A stretch of DNA of 20,731 nucleotides from CALMEC01 sp031366605 (GCA_031366605.1 JANLOO010000003.1:1-20731); one strand, 5' to 3'. Positions 1 through 7,023 are shown, numbered from the stretch's first letter. A program made the numbers and translations. The notes: generated from the letters alone by a model not told the origin.

Positions 1-101
1 GCGGTCCAGATGTCCCCCGTCGCCGCAAGCGCAGAACCGGGCACGAGCGTGCAGGCGATACCGATCACAAGAGCAGCGAAAACCACGCGCAGCCGGTTCA
101 T
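1..101 (-). CDS. Secreted protein, N-terminal fragment (runs off left edge)
   Basis: Only the first 33 codons are inside the window. The ATG at 99-101 is preceded on the minus strand by GGGAG with a 7-nt spacer, a good ribosome binding site. The peptide begins MNRLRVVFAALVIGIACTLV and continues PGSALAATGDIWT. This is a textbook Sec signal peptide: a positively charged N-end, a hydrophobic core of about 15 residues, and a likely cleavage after SALA. The mature product would be exported, but too little remains to name it. The reading stays open to base 1. Confidence 0.7.
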   Translation of the reverse strand, partial: MNRLRVVFAALVIGIACTLVPGSALAATGDIWT

Positions 102-354
102 CCTTGGACTCCCTTGCTGCGCCGGAGACGCTTAGCGAGAATATCTCGACGTCAGTGTGACAGAGAATCGGGCTCTTCGGGCATTCGAGTCAGAGTTGCC
201 GCGCCATCATCCCATGGGCCGCTCCCGAAGGGCGGAGAAGGGCGAAAATCACCGCTAATAGGTTTGCGAGGCGTTTGCACCGACGGTACGTGGCGACCCG
301 TGGCGGCGATTCGAAGACGCCCCTGGACCCGTTTTCCGACAGGGCTCTCGGGGA
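102..354. other. Intergenic stretch with no gene recognised
   Basis: This stretch separates the secreted-protein start from the tRNA 3' end. Open frames cross it on both strands, but they run into the tRNA or have no family resemblance and no convincing ribosome binding site. It must contain the promoter of the minus-strand secreted protein. I could not pick out a confident -35/-10 pair or a terminator. Confidence 0.5.
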
Positions 355-427
355 TGGGCCGTCTGGGACTCGAACCCAGGACCTTGGGATTAAAAGTCCC
401 CTGCTCTACCAGCTGAGCTAACGGCCC
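355..427 (-). tRNA. tRNA-Lys, anticodon TTT
   Basis: The minus strand folds as a 73-nt cloverleaf. The acceptor arms GGGCCGT and ACGGCCC pair perfectly with discriminator A. The D arm is GCTC/GAGC, the anticodon loop is CTTTTAA (anticodon TTT, lysine), and the T arm is CTGGG/CCCAG around TTCGAGT. Four pairs of the anticodon stem are good; the outermost is a G-A mismatch. No CCA is encoded after the discriminator. The gene points away from the plus-strand pterin gene that starts 50 nt further right. Confidence 0.96.
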
Positions 428-476
428 CCACAGGTAGGTTACCGGGGATCGGCAACGGCCCGACCGGGGGTGTTGA

Positions 477-764
477 ATGGGTCTTTTGACTAGCGATGAG
501 ATTACGCAGACGCTTGCGGGCATGCCCGGGTGGGAGCGTCAGGGCGATGCGATTGCCCGTCAGTTCAGCTTGGAGGGGGGGTTCACAGGGTCCGTCGCGT
601 TCGTCAACCGGCTCGCCGAAGTGGCCGAGGCCGCCGATCACCATCCGGACATCGCGATCTCGTGGAACCGGGTGACGGTCACGCTCTCGACGCACTCGGC
701 GGGGGGTGTCACCGACAAGGACATCGCGCTGGCCCGTGAGGCGGATCGGCTTTCAACCGGGTGA
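477..764 (+). CDS. phhB: 4a-hydroxytetrahydrobiopterin dehydratase (pterin-4a-carbinolamine dehydratase)
   Basis: This 95-residue protein matches the usual length of the PCD/DCoH family. The signature is clear: ADHHPDIAISWNRV, then TLSTHSAGGVTDKDIALA, with the HH-P-D pair and the later H-x3-GG-x-T-x2-D pattern that line the pterin site. The family dehydrates 4a-hydroxytetrahydropterin formed by aromatic amino acid hydroxylases; in many bacteria without such hydroxylases its role is unclear. No hydroxylase gene is visible here. The ATG is preceded by a G-rich GGGGGTG about 5 nt upstream. Its stop overlaps the GTG of pyrD (GTGA at 761-764), so the two are probably translationally coupled. Confidence 0.93.
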   Translation: MGLLTSDEITQTLAGMPGWERQGDAIARQFSLEGGFTGSVAFVNRLAEVAEAADHHPDIAISWNRVTVTLSTHSAGGVTDKDIALAREADRLSTG

Positions 765-1837
765 TTCACCGGCGCATCCTTCGGCCGGTGCTCTTTCGGC
801 TCGATCCTGAGCGCGCCCACACCGTCGCAATGGGCGGCCTGGCGGCCTTGGCAAGGGTACCCCCGGTCGGCGCGCTCGTCGAGCGGCGGCTCCGCGTCGA
901 CGATCCCCGGCTGCGGCAGGAGCTCTTCGGGCTCTCATTTGCCAATCCGGTCGGCCTGGCGGCCGGGTTCGACAAGCAGGCACATGCGGTGCCGGTCTGG
1001 GCCAACCTGGGTTTTGGGTTCGCCGAGATCGGGACGATCACGGCCCAGCCACAGCCTGGCAACCCCAAGCCCAGGGTTTTCCGGCTGCCTGAGGACCGGG
1101 CCGTGATCAATCGGTTGGGATTCAACAGCGACGGCGCTGAGGTCATTGCGAACCGTCTCGCAGCGTGGGAGGAGACGGGTCGGGCCCACCGTATCCCGTT
1201 GGGCGTCAACATCGGCAAGACCAAGGTGGCCGCGGATGCCGCCGCCGATTACGTCACCACGTTCAGCCGGATCTCCCGGTTCGCGGACTACATCGCCGTC
1301 AACGTCAGCTCACCCAACACGCCGGGCCTGCGCGACCTGCAGGAGCGCGATGCGTTCGAGACCCTCGTCACACGGCTGACCGCCGCCAATCGGGTCAACG
1401 AGCATCCCAGGCCGGTTCTCGTCAAGATCGCACCCGACCTCGACCCCGGGGCACTCGAGGCGATCGTCGGCATTGCACGAGACCATGGCGTCAGCGGACT
1501 GATCGTCGCCAACACCACGATCGGCCGTACCGGCGCGACATCGCCGCTTGCCGCTGAGACCGGTGGGATGTCGGGAGCGCCGCTGCGGGATCTTGCTGAC
1601 GACGTATTGCGTCGGGCCCACACGGTTGCGGGCGGGCTTCCGATCATCGGGGTCGGCGGAATCTTCTCGGCCCAGGACGCGTGGCGAAAGATCCTGGCCG
1701 GCGCGTCACTCGTGCAGGTTTATACAGGCTTCGTCTACGAGGGCGCCGGGTTGCCCAAGCGGATCAACCAGGACGTGTTATTGCTGATGGAGCAGGCGGG
1801 TGTCAGCTCCCTGGCCGAGGTGATCGGCCAGGGTTGA
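761..1837 (+). CDS. pyrD: Dihydroorotate dehydrogenase (quinone), class 2
   Basis: This 358-residue protein oxidises dihydroorotate to orotate in pyrimidine synthesis and passes electrons to membrane quinone. Visible motifs run in the expected order. NPVGLAAGFDK and the NRLGFNSDG loop come first, followed by GVNIGKTK. Next is NVSSPNTPGLRDLQ, holding the catalytic serine typical of class 2. VKIAPDLD, ANTTIGR, GGMSGAPLRD and the FMN-phosphate motif GVGGIFSAQDAW follow. The N-terminal extension RRILRPVLFRLDPERAHTVA is the amphipathic helix region by which class 2 enzymes dock on the membrane and take quinone. The GTG start overlaps the TGA of the upstream pterin gene. The stop lies 2 nt from the stop of a convergent small gene. 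Confidence 0.97.
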   Translation: MIHRRILRPVLFRLDPERAHTVAMGGLAALARVPPVGALVERRLRVDDPRLRQELFGLSFANPVGLAAGFDKQAHAVPVWANLGFGFAEIGTITAQPQPGNPKPRVFRLPEDRAVINRLGFNSDGAEVIANRLAAWEETGRAHRIPLGVNIGKTKVAADAAADYVTTFSRISRFADYIAVNVSSPNTPGLRDLQERDAFETLVTRLTAANRVNEHPRPVLVKIAPDLDPGALEAIVGIARDHGVSGLIVANTTIGRTGATSPLAAETGGMSGAPLRDLADDVLRRAHTVAGGLPIIGVGGIFSAQDAWRKILAGASLVQVYTGFVYEGAGLPKRINQDVLLLMEQAGVSSLAEVIGQG

Positions 1838-1839
1838 CG

Positions 1840-2043
1840 CTATCCCTCACCGTCAAGGCCCTGCAGCGATGCCCAGTCGATCGCGTGGAGGGCATCCTGG
1901 GTATCGATGGGGTCGGACTCGGCCGAAAGGCGCATCAGGTGGCGGCGCTTGGCGGCTTGGAACGCGTCCCAGCCCCCTCGCGGCTCGTTCTCCCAGATGC
2001 GTCCCCCGAGGGTCTCGGGGCCGTGGATGGTCTGCGTCTGCAT
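1840..2043 (-). CDS. Small protein of unknown function, 67 residues
   Basis: I do not recognise this protein. The ATG at 2041-2043 has a strong GGAGG with a 7-nt spacer, which favours it over an in-frame ATG six codons upstream (start at 2061). The sequence begins MQTQTIHGPETLGGRIWEN, has no hydrophobic helix, and is mixed charged with two tryptophans in the first half and one near the end (AIDWASLQGLDGEG). It looks soluble and cytoplasmic. It is the last gene of the minus-strand run after bolA and glutaredoxin, 116 nt past the glutaredoxin stop, and ends 2 nt from the convergent pyrD stop. That context alone does not assign a role. Confidence 0.6.
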   Translation of the reverse strand: MQTQTIHGPETLGGRIWENEPRGGWDAFQAAKRRHLMRLSAESDPIDTQDALHAIDWASLQGLDGEG

Positions 2044-2111
2044 GTGGGTGCCTCCAATCATTTGGACGACTGGAGTCTGAACGTCACAGCGCCAGGCGAG
2101 CAGGGACCCAA

Positions 2112-2155
2112 GGTGTGGGATTACCGCACCTGCCTTGGCCCAACGGCCACGGGCC
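2112..2155. other. Two small hairpins between glutaredoxin and the small ORF
   Basis: GGTGTGG and CCGCACC (2112-2130) pair around a 5-nt loop with one G-T wobble on the plus strand. GGCCC and GGGCC (2137-2155) form a second short stem starting 4 nt after the glutaredoxin stop on the minus strand. Neither is followed by a T tract. They might attenuate or end glutaredoxin transcription, or be chance in GC-rich DNA. Confidence 0.25.
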
Positions 2156-2159
2156 TCTG

Positions 2160-2495
2160 CTACTTGCTGCCGAGCAACTCCTGCAACTCGCCGCTCTGGT
2201 ACATCTCGGTGGTGATGTCGCACCCGCCGACGAGCTTGCCGTCGACGAACAGCTGCGGGATGGTCGGCCAATCCGAGTGCTCCGCCAAGACCTCGCGAAT
2301 GCGCGGGTCGGTCAGGACGTCGCGTGAGCCGAACTCCGCGCCGGTGATGTTGAGGATCTGCACGACCTGGTTGCTGAAACCGCAGCGCGGAGCGTCAGGC
2401 GTGCCTTTGAGATAGAGGAACACGCGGTTGTCCGCGGTCTCGGACTTGATCTGGTCGAGGATCTCGGCGTCGGTCATGGTCAGGGTGTCGCTCAT
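2160..2495 (-). CDS. grxD: Monothiol glutaredoxin, Grx4/CGFS type
   Basis: At 111 residues this is the normal length for single-domain CGFS glutaredoxins. The active-site CGFS is present in KGTPDAPRCGFSNQVVQIL. The conserved WPTIPQLFVDGKLVGGCDI holds the cis-proline and the glutathione-binding GG-C-D. Such proteins bind a [2Fe-2S] cluster bridged by glutathione or a related thiol and deliver it to acceptors, often as a heterodimer with BolA. The ATG has a good GGAGG 4 nt upstream and overlaps the stop of bolA (2492-2495), so the two proteins are probably made together. A second in-frame ATG at codon 7 is a weaker alternative. Confidence 0.97.
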   Translation of the reverse strand: MSDTLTMTDAEILDQIKSETADNRVFLYLKGTPDAPRCGFSNQVVQILNITGAEFGSRDVLTDPRIREVLAEHSDWPTIPQLFVDGKLVGGCDITTEMYQSGELQELLGSK

Positions 2496-2728
2496 CGGTC
2501 CTCCGGTGTGCGTGTCTTCAGGGCGAGCGCGTGAATCGTTCCGTCATCCAAGTACGTCTTGACCGCTGCGTACACCAGGCGGTGCTGCTCGATCCGCGAG
2601 AGGCCCTCGAACTGCGGCGCGACGACCTCTGCGAACAAATGATCGCCGCCGCCCTGGTCCACGACCGTTGCGTTGGCGCCGGGCAGCGCCGTTTGGATCA
2701 TCGCTGCGTACTCGGAGACGTCGGGCAT
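2492..2728 (-). CDS. bolA: BolA family protein, partner of CGFS glutaredoxin
   Basis: This 78-residue protein has the single KH-like BolA fold. Recognisable parts are HLFAEVVAPQFEGLSRIEQH, then RLVYAAVKTYLDD and IHALALKTRTP. The histidine of the QHRLVY motif is the invariant cluster ligand in BolA-Grx complexes. The stop overlaps the glutaredoxin ATG by 4 nt (ATGA), strong evidence for a working pair in iron-sulfur trafficking or sensing. The ribosome binding site is weak (GGGGC just upstream). The gene starts 39 nt after the stop of the low-complexity protein on the same strand, so read-through from that gene is possible. Confidence 0.95.
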   Translation of the reverse strand: MPDVSEYAAMIQTALPGANATVVDQGGGDHLFAEVVAPQFEGLSRIEQHRLVYAAVKTYLDDGTIHALALKTRTPEDR

Positions 2729-2767
2729 GCCCCAAGGATAGCCCTGGCTCCCCCACGTCCGCCCAGT

Positions 2768-4990
2768 TCAGCCGAGATCGTCGGGCAGCACCGGTTCTGA
2801 TTGTCTGATCCGCCCAGCCGAGTCGGCGACCAGGATGTTTGCCGCACCTCGGATCGGGCCCGGTCCCGCCGACACGCCGGGACGGCGTCGTTGGAACGCA
2901 AACAGTCCGTTGTCCACGCGAAGGTCGAAGTGCGTGGCCAGCTCACGGTCACCGAGTGCTTGACGGACCGCTTCGGCGATCTCACGCCGACGCGCATTGC
3001 GAAGGTCACCGTTCTGCCCGTGCGTACGCATCTCGACCCGCTGCAACTCGCGCTCAGCCGAGGCCAGCCGTGCTTCGAGCCAGTCGGGGTCACCGCTCGC
3101 AGGCTGCCCGTCATGGTCCACTGACGCGGCCGGCTCCGGAGACCGCCGTTGCATCGTGTCACGTTCGGCCACCGCCTCGGCAGAGAAGAACCGCGACTTG
3201 ACCGGCGGCGCCGTCCACCCATCCGTCTCGGAGGTGCTCAGGTACCACGCAGCGGAGAGCTGCTCCATGCGTTCGTTTGCTGCGCGCTCTGCATCTGAGG
3301 GAATGCCTTCGCGTCGTGCATCGCGTTCGGAGATCTGCCGGTACGGGCGGAACCCGCCGGATTCGGCGACCAGGTCGGACTCAGACGAAGCGTCCTGGGC
3401 GGCGGGGCCGTTGCTCCACAGCTCACCAGGGGACGGCCAACCAAGCGCGGCGATCGCGTCGGCGCTGTCATCGGGCTGCGCTTGCGGTGCCGGTGTCACC
3501 GGTGGTGGCGCGGCCAACGCGGACTGCGGAGGCGTCAGGCCGGGCAGTGTCGTCGCGACCTCGACCTGGGTCGGCGCGGGCCGGTGCTTGGGTCGTGCGG
3601 GCCGTTGGCGCGGCGCGGGCGACGGGGTCGGCGTCGGCGCCACGATTGCAACAGAGGCCTCGGGAGCCTTTGAACCGGGCGCGTCAGGTGCAGCTGCGCG
3701 GGTGCGCCGTGCCGGTGCCGGAGTCGGGGTGGGCGAAGTGGCGACGGGCTTGGCCGGCGTCACAGGGGCCGGCGCCGCTGCAACGTTCGGGGGCGTCTCG
3801 ACGGCCCCGGCGTCGCCAGGCGATCCGTGCTGCGGTGTCGTCTCGGTGACGGCAACGGGGGATTCTGCAAGCGACGCGGCGGGGGTGGGGGCGGGGGTGC
3901 CCGGTGTGGTCTCGCGGTTGCGCCGTGCCGCGGGACGCGGGGTCGGCAAGCTTGGGATGGGGGGCGTGGGGCTCAGGTCGACGGGGATGTCGAAGGCCGC
4001 TGGTGTGGGGCTGAGGTCGACGGGGATGTCGAAGGCGGCTCGCGCGGGTGTCTCGGTGGGCGGCGTGGGGCTCAGGTCGACGGGGATGTCGAGGGTGGCC
4101 GGTTCGGCTGTCGGAGCGGACGGCGTGGGACTCGGGTCGCGCGGGATCTCGAGGAGCGGTGCCTGGATCGCCGGGGCGTGCGCCGTTGGCGTCACGGAGG
4201 CAGCTTCGACGGCCGGAGGTTTCGCATCGGCGACCGGGGCCTTGGCGGCGGATACCTCGGCGACGAGTGCCTTCGCGATCGGGGCTTTCGCGACGGGTGT
4301 CTTGGCAACCGGGGCTTTGGCGACGGGGGCTTTCGCGATCGGGGTTTTCGCGACGGGTGTCTTGGCAACCGGGGCCTTGGCAACCGGGGCCTTGGCGACG
4401 GGTGCCTTGGCGACCGTGGCTTTCGCGACTGGGGCTTTGGCCGCGGGTCGTTCGCGCGGCGTTTCGGCCGGCTCGGGGGCCCGTGTACGGCGTGCCACCG
4501 GACGGAGAATTTCTGGCATCGGGGCGGGTGACGGCCAGGAGGGGTCGCGTTCAACCTCACCGACCGCTGTCGTCTCGTCCACGGTGTGCGCGGGCCATGA
4601 ACGTGACGGCCAGAGCGAGTCGGGCAGTGTGTCGTCACCTGCGGGAATCTCGTACAGGCCGGATTCGGTCCCGGTCGATGTCTCAACCGCGGGTGTCGCG
4701 CCGCCGGGAACGGGCGGCCAGCTCAAGTCGAGCGGCGACTCCGAGAACGGCGCCGGGGCCGTCGATGGCGACTCGTGTTCTGCCATCAGATCGAGGAGCA
4801 GTGGGTCCTCAAACAGCGGATGGTCTGCGTTCGGCACTCCCAGAACGGTCACTCCCAGGCGTTGCCGTGCGCGCGGCTGGCGCGGCGCGGGCGGCGGAGG
4901 CTTGGCCTTCAGGCCGAAGCGCTTCTTCGACGACTCAACCTTCTTGGTCGCCGACGTCCCCGTCTTCTGCGGTGACTCACCGTTCTTCAC
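2768..4990 (-). CDS. Low-complexity Pro/Ala-rich protein with C-terminal GDLRNA domain (paralog A)
   Basis: No known family recognised. I chose the GTG at 4988-4990 because GAGGGAG lies 5 nt upstream (740 residues); a TTG at 5035 is the outer alternative. Order of parts: a Lys-rich N-end (TKKVESSKKRFGLKAKPPPP); then disordered Ala/Pro/Ser/Thr sequence with repeated Trp-Pro spots (LSWPPVP, SLWPSRSWP, DPSWPSP, GWPSPGELW). Next is a pentapeptide array at 4232-4441, then a DIPVDLSPTP array at about 3961-4156. At 2885-3079 lies a domain of about 65 residues containing LEARLASAERELQRVE, GDLRNA and a Phe-Asp-Leu-Arg-Val segment. That domain is shared with the upstream neighbour. I see no signal peptide or membrane helix. 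The Lys-rich repeat resembles histone H1 or SR-type tails, so nucleic acid or polyanion binding is possible but unproven. Confidence 0.8.
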   Translation of the reverse strand: MKNGESPQKTGTSATKKVESSKKRFGLKAKPPPPAPRQPRARQRLGVTVLGVPNADHPLFEDPLLLDLMAEHESPSTAPAPFSESPLDLSWPPVPGGATPAVETSTGTESGLYEIPAGDDTLPDSLWPSRSWPAHTVDETTAVGEVERDPSWPSPAPMPEILRPVARRTRAPEPAETPRERPAAKAPVAKATVAKAPVAKAPVAKAPVAKTPVAKTPIAKAPVAKAPVAKTPVAKAPIAKALVAEVSAAKAPVADAKPPAVEAASVTPTAHAPAIQAPLLEIPRDPSPTPSAPTAEPATLDIPVDLSPTPPTETPARAAFDIPVDLSPTPAAFDIPVDLSPTPPIPSLPTPRPAARRNRETTPGTPAPTPAASLAESPVAVTETTPQHGSPGDAGAVETPPNVAAAPAPVTPAKPVATSPTPTPAPARRTRAAAPDAPGSKAPEASVAIVAPTPTPSPAPRQRPARPKHRPAPTQVEVATTLPGLTPPQSALAAPPPVTPAPQAQPDDSADAIAALGWPSPGELWSNGPAAQDASSESDLVAESGGFRPYRQISERDARREGIPSDAERAANERMEQLSAAWYLSTSETDGWTAPPVKSRFFSAEAVAERDTMQRRSPEPAASVDHDGQPASGDPDWLEARLASAERELQRVEMRTHGQNGDLRNARRREIAEAVRQALGDRELATHFDLRVDNGLFAFQRRRPGVSAGPGPIRGAANILVADSAGRIRQSEPVLPDDLG
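2885..3079 (-). other. GDLRNA domain, copy A
   Basis: This codes for 65 residues that align without gaps to 5569-5763, with 36 identical by hand count. The conserved core is LExRLAxAExEL, R-T, GDLRNA, IA-x2-VR-x-AL-x-D, then a short beta-like segment ending in A-F-x-RR. Predicted shape is a charged helix, a turn at GDLRNA, a second helix and a strand. I know no domain of this name; the label is descriptive. Confidence 0.8.
3961..4156 (-). repeat. Tandem DIPVDLSPTP-type coding repeat
   Basis: Three near-identical decapeptides (DIPVDLSPTP) and one diverged copy (EIPRDPSPTP) lie within about 190 bp, separated by variable Ala/Pro linkers. The DNA is also repetitive: the block GACATCCCCGTCGACCT recurs, read on the minus strand. 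The spacing is in frame, so the repeat was kept at protein level. Confidence 0.85.
4232..4441 (-). repeat. Tandem AK-[AT]-P-[VI] pentapeptide coding repeat (15-bp unit)
   Basis: Twelve consecutive 15-bp units code AKAPV or close variants (AKATV, AKTPV, AKTPI, AKAPI, AKALV). A degenerate unit (AEVSA) and one more AKAPV follow, 14 units in 210 bp. One lysine per five residues, with Ala/Pro/Val otherwise, gives a positively charged extended tail. Wobble positions differ between units, so the array is not a very recent expansion. Confidence 0.92.
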
Positions 4991-5194
4991 GCCATCTCCC
5001 TCGTCACCGATGATCCAAACCCCGCCGCAGCGCAACCTGCATTTCCGCTCGGCACCCCCCAGGCAGGGGCGTCGGCGGCGTGCGCGGCACGGCCGTGATC
5101 AACAGTCTTCCTTGGCACCATCCCGACCCTCCCCATGTCCAGGTGAGAGCACACAAGCGCGGCGCAAACGTCGCCGTGTGCATCTATCGGCACA

Positions 5195-5228
5195 AGAGCG
5201 GGTCTTCGGGAGACCTTGGGGGCGCTCT
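5195..5228 (-). terminator. Compound hairpin after paralog B, possible terminator
   Basis: Outer arms AGAGCG (5195-5200) and CGCTCT (5223-5228) enclose a perfect inner stem GGTCT/AGACC with loop TCGGG (5201-5215) plus an unpaired 7-nt strand. It begins 43 nt after the stop of paralog B on the minus strand. No U tract follows, so it may be a weak or Rho-assisted terminator, or just a processing hairpin. The rest of 4991-5271 should hold any promoter for paralog A; no clear box was found. Confidence 0.35.
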
Positions 5229-5271
5229 CATGCATCATGCGTGAGCCCGGCACGTCACCGCTGGACAGGTC

Positions 5272-6924
5272 CTACCTGCTGGTGCGCACGGGTGCGTCGA
5301 TGCCGAGCAGCGGGCCCTGGCTGATGTGGGCCAAGCGCGCGACAAGCGCATCAAAGTCGTCGGGTGCAACTCGAGGTCCGGCGTGTTGTCTCAGGACCTC
5401 GGCGACGCGGCGTTCGGCTTCGGCGTTGGCGTAGTCCGCGAGCAACCCAGAGAGCAAGCTCGCCCGCAGCGGTCCCTGCAGCGCCGCCAGAAGGTCTGCG
5501 CCGTGCGTGGCGCCGGCCATCGGCGTCGCCGAGGCGCCCGCGACAGTCACGACGGGCAACCCCTCGGTACGACGTTCGAACGCAAGCCGGCCCTTCCCGA
5601 CACGGACCGCGAAGTGATGCGCCATCTCGGGATCCGACAGCGCCTTTCGCACCTGCTTCGCAATCTTCTTCTTGCCGGCGTTGCGCAAGTCGCCCTTCTT
5701 GCTCTTGGTGCGCTTGGCGATGCGCCGGAGTTCGTCCTCGGCGGCGGCCAACCGCTTCTCGAGGCGCTTGGTGTGCTTGGTGCGCATCGCGATCACCGGC
5801 GCATGCTCGATTGGACCTGACGTCCTTTCGGCGGGCGCTTCGGCGGCCCTGAGTTGGTCGAGCGGTTCGTCGACCGTCGGTGCGCCCTCGACGACCGGAT
5901 CCGTCCAGTCGGCCGACGTTTCACCACACGCGGGGTCGTCCAGCGTTGTGGCGCGTTGGGATGCATCCACGGTTGCTGCAACGCCGTCTGTCCCGTCCTC
6001 ATGGTCCCACGACCAGTCCGGCTCGCCCCAGGCTTCCTCGACCGTGGCATCTGCGGACGGCTCGTTCCAGGCGTGTGCGTCCCAGCTCGGGGACTCATCG
6101 GCCCAGACGGCACCAGCGGCTTCGACCGCAACATTGTCGGTCCATTCGGCGGGAGGCGCGTCTGGAGCGTCGCCACCGGCGACGGCAGACTCCGTCCATC
6201 CCTGTGCTGGGTCGAACGGGTCGTCTTGCTCACCGCCGTCCACGAGATCTGCGGCAGACGTGGCGTCGTCAGGGACGTACGTGCCGTCGTCTGTGAGAGC
6301 GGTGCCAGGTGCGGTCGCGTTCCCAGGTTGGGGTCCGAACGAGTCGAGCGCAAAGCCGATTTCGCCCGGGTGGGGCCAACCGGGCGCGTCAATGAACACT
6401 GCGGTTGCGCCGGCGCTCGCTGTCGCCCCGGCCACACGATCTGGCTCCGTGGCCGCCATGGCGAGTGGTACCGGTATGACGTGGGGTACCCGTGCCACAG
6501 AATCGACAAAAGAGGGGAGGTCAAGCTCGATCGGGCAATGGTCCGCGCTGCTCTGCCCGCCAAGCACGGTGTCAGCGAATCGCTCAGTGCCGGCGTGGGG
6601 GTTGCCCACAGGCGTGTCGACGCCGTCGTCGTCTGCGGGGCTCACCGCGTGGGGCTGGTCGAGCGTTGCTTGCGCGACCGACTCAGCTGCGGGAAGGCCG
6701 GCTACGGACAGGCCGAGCTTCGGTCGATTCCGCCGCTTGCGGGGTGGGCCCGGAATCTCAGTCTGGGGCCGACGCCCGATACGGCTCAGCGACCGCGACT
6801 TCGTCGTCGCCGTGCGACTACCGACCTCGGGTGCAACCTCAGGGCGCTTGCCCTGCATCGCCTGGCGTTTGAGAAGCGCAGCGACCAGCAGAAGAACCAG
6901 AGATCCTGTGAGGAGAACATTCAT
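5272..6924 (-). CDS. Membrane-anchored acidic low-complexity protein with GDLRNA domain (paralog B)
   Basis: No known family recognised. The ATG at 6922-6924 gives 550 residues. The N-end MNVLLTGSLVLLLVAALLKR is one membrane helix followed by positive residues, which predicts the rest lies in the cytoplasm. A basic stretch with RKRRNRPKLGLSVAG resembles the KRFGLKA...LGVTVLG region of paralog A. A long acidic, Trp-dotted disordered part follows, including GWPHPGEIGF, matching GWPSPGELW in paralog A. At 5569-5763 is the GDLRNA domain (RLEKRLAAAEDELRRIAKRT, then KKGDLRNAGKKKIAKQV). About 98 residues follow with predicted helices (LLAALQGPLRASLLSGLLAD). The ribosome binding site is weak; an upstream TTG at 7059 would hide the helix. 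The upstream gap 6925-7079 holds a short inverted repeat at 7005-7023. Confidence 0.8.
   Translation of the reverse strand: MNVLLTGSLVLLLVAALLKRQAMQGKRPEVAPEVGSRTATTKSRSLSRIGRRPQTEIPGPPRKRRNRPKLGLSVAGLPAAESVAQATLDQPHAVSPADDDGVDTPVGNPHAGTERFADTVLGGQSSADHCPIELDLPSFVDSVARVPHVIPVPLAMAATEPDRVAGATASAGATAVFIDAPGWPHPGEIGFALDSFGPQPGNATAPGTALTDDGTYVPDDATSAADLVDGGEQDDPFDPAQGWTESAVAGGDAPDAPPAEWTDNVAVEAAGAVWADESPSWDAHAWNEPSADATVEEAWGEPDWSWDHEDGTDGVAATVDASQRATTLDDPACGETSADWTDPVVEGAPTVDEPLDQLRAAEAPAERTSGPIEHAPVIAMRTKHTKRLEKRLAAAEDELRRIAKRTKSKKGDLRNAGKKKIAKQVRKALSDPEMAHHFAVRVGKGRLAFERRTEGLPVVTVAGASATPMAGATHGADLLAALQGPLRASLLSGLLADYANAEAERRVAEVLRQHAGPRVAPDDFDALVARLAHISQGPLLGIDAPVRTSR
5569..5763 (-). other. GDLRNA domain, copy B
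   Basis: This 65-residue segment is 36/65 identical to copy A at 2885-3079 and more lysine-rich (KRTKSKKGDLRNAGKKKIAK). It is the best-conserved part of both proteins, so it is probably the functional unit, with the disordered regions acting as tether or spacer. Confidence 0.8.
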
Positions 6925-7004
6925 GACAGTTGTGAGCTCACGTCGGTTGGAGGCCGGAGCAGGTGTCAGGGCACGGTGCGTGTGTGCCTGCACCCCTCTA
7001 TCGG

Positions 7005-7023
7005 CTGTTACCGCCCACAACAG
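7005..7023. promoter_or_regulatory. Inverted repeat upstream of paralog B
   Basis: CTGTT and AACAG arms surround a 9-nt centre in the 155-nt gap between the DUF255 stop and the paralog B start. It could be an operator or part of a promoter. The arms are only 5 bp, so chance is a serious alternative. Confidence 0.2.

Noticed and set aside
114..523. Open frames on both strands across 114-523
   Set aside because: They run through the tRNA gene and have no recognisable protein features.
4232..4441. Repeats considered as a CRISPR or non-coding minisatellite
   Set aside because: Units are 15 bp with no spacers, are in frame and encode a regular pentapeptide inside a long coding region. No CRISPR array or cas gene was seen.
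2997..5324. 775-residue plus-strand open frame opposite paralog A
   Set aside because: It is antisense to a Pro/Ala-rich gene, where GC-rich codons leave the opposite strand open. The translation is Gly/Ala/Val repeats mirroring the coding repeat, with no domain, and the minus frame has the conserved domain.
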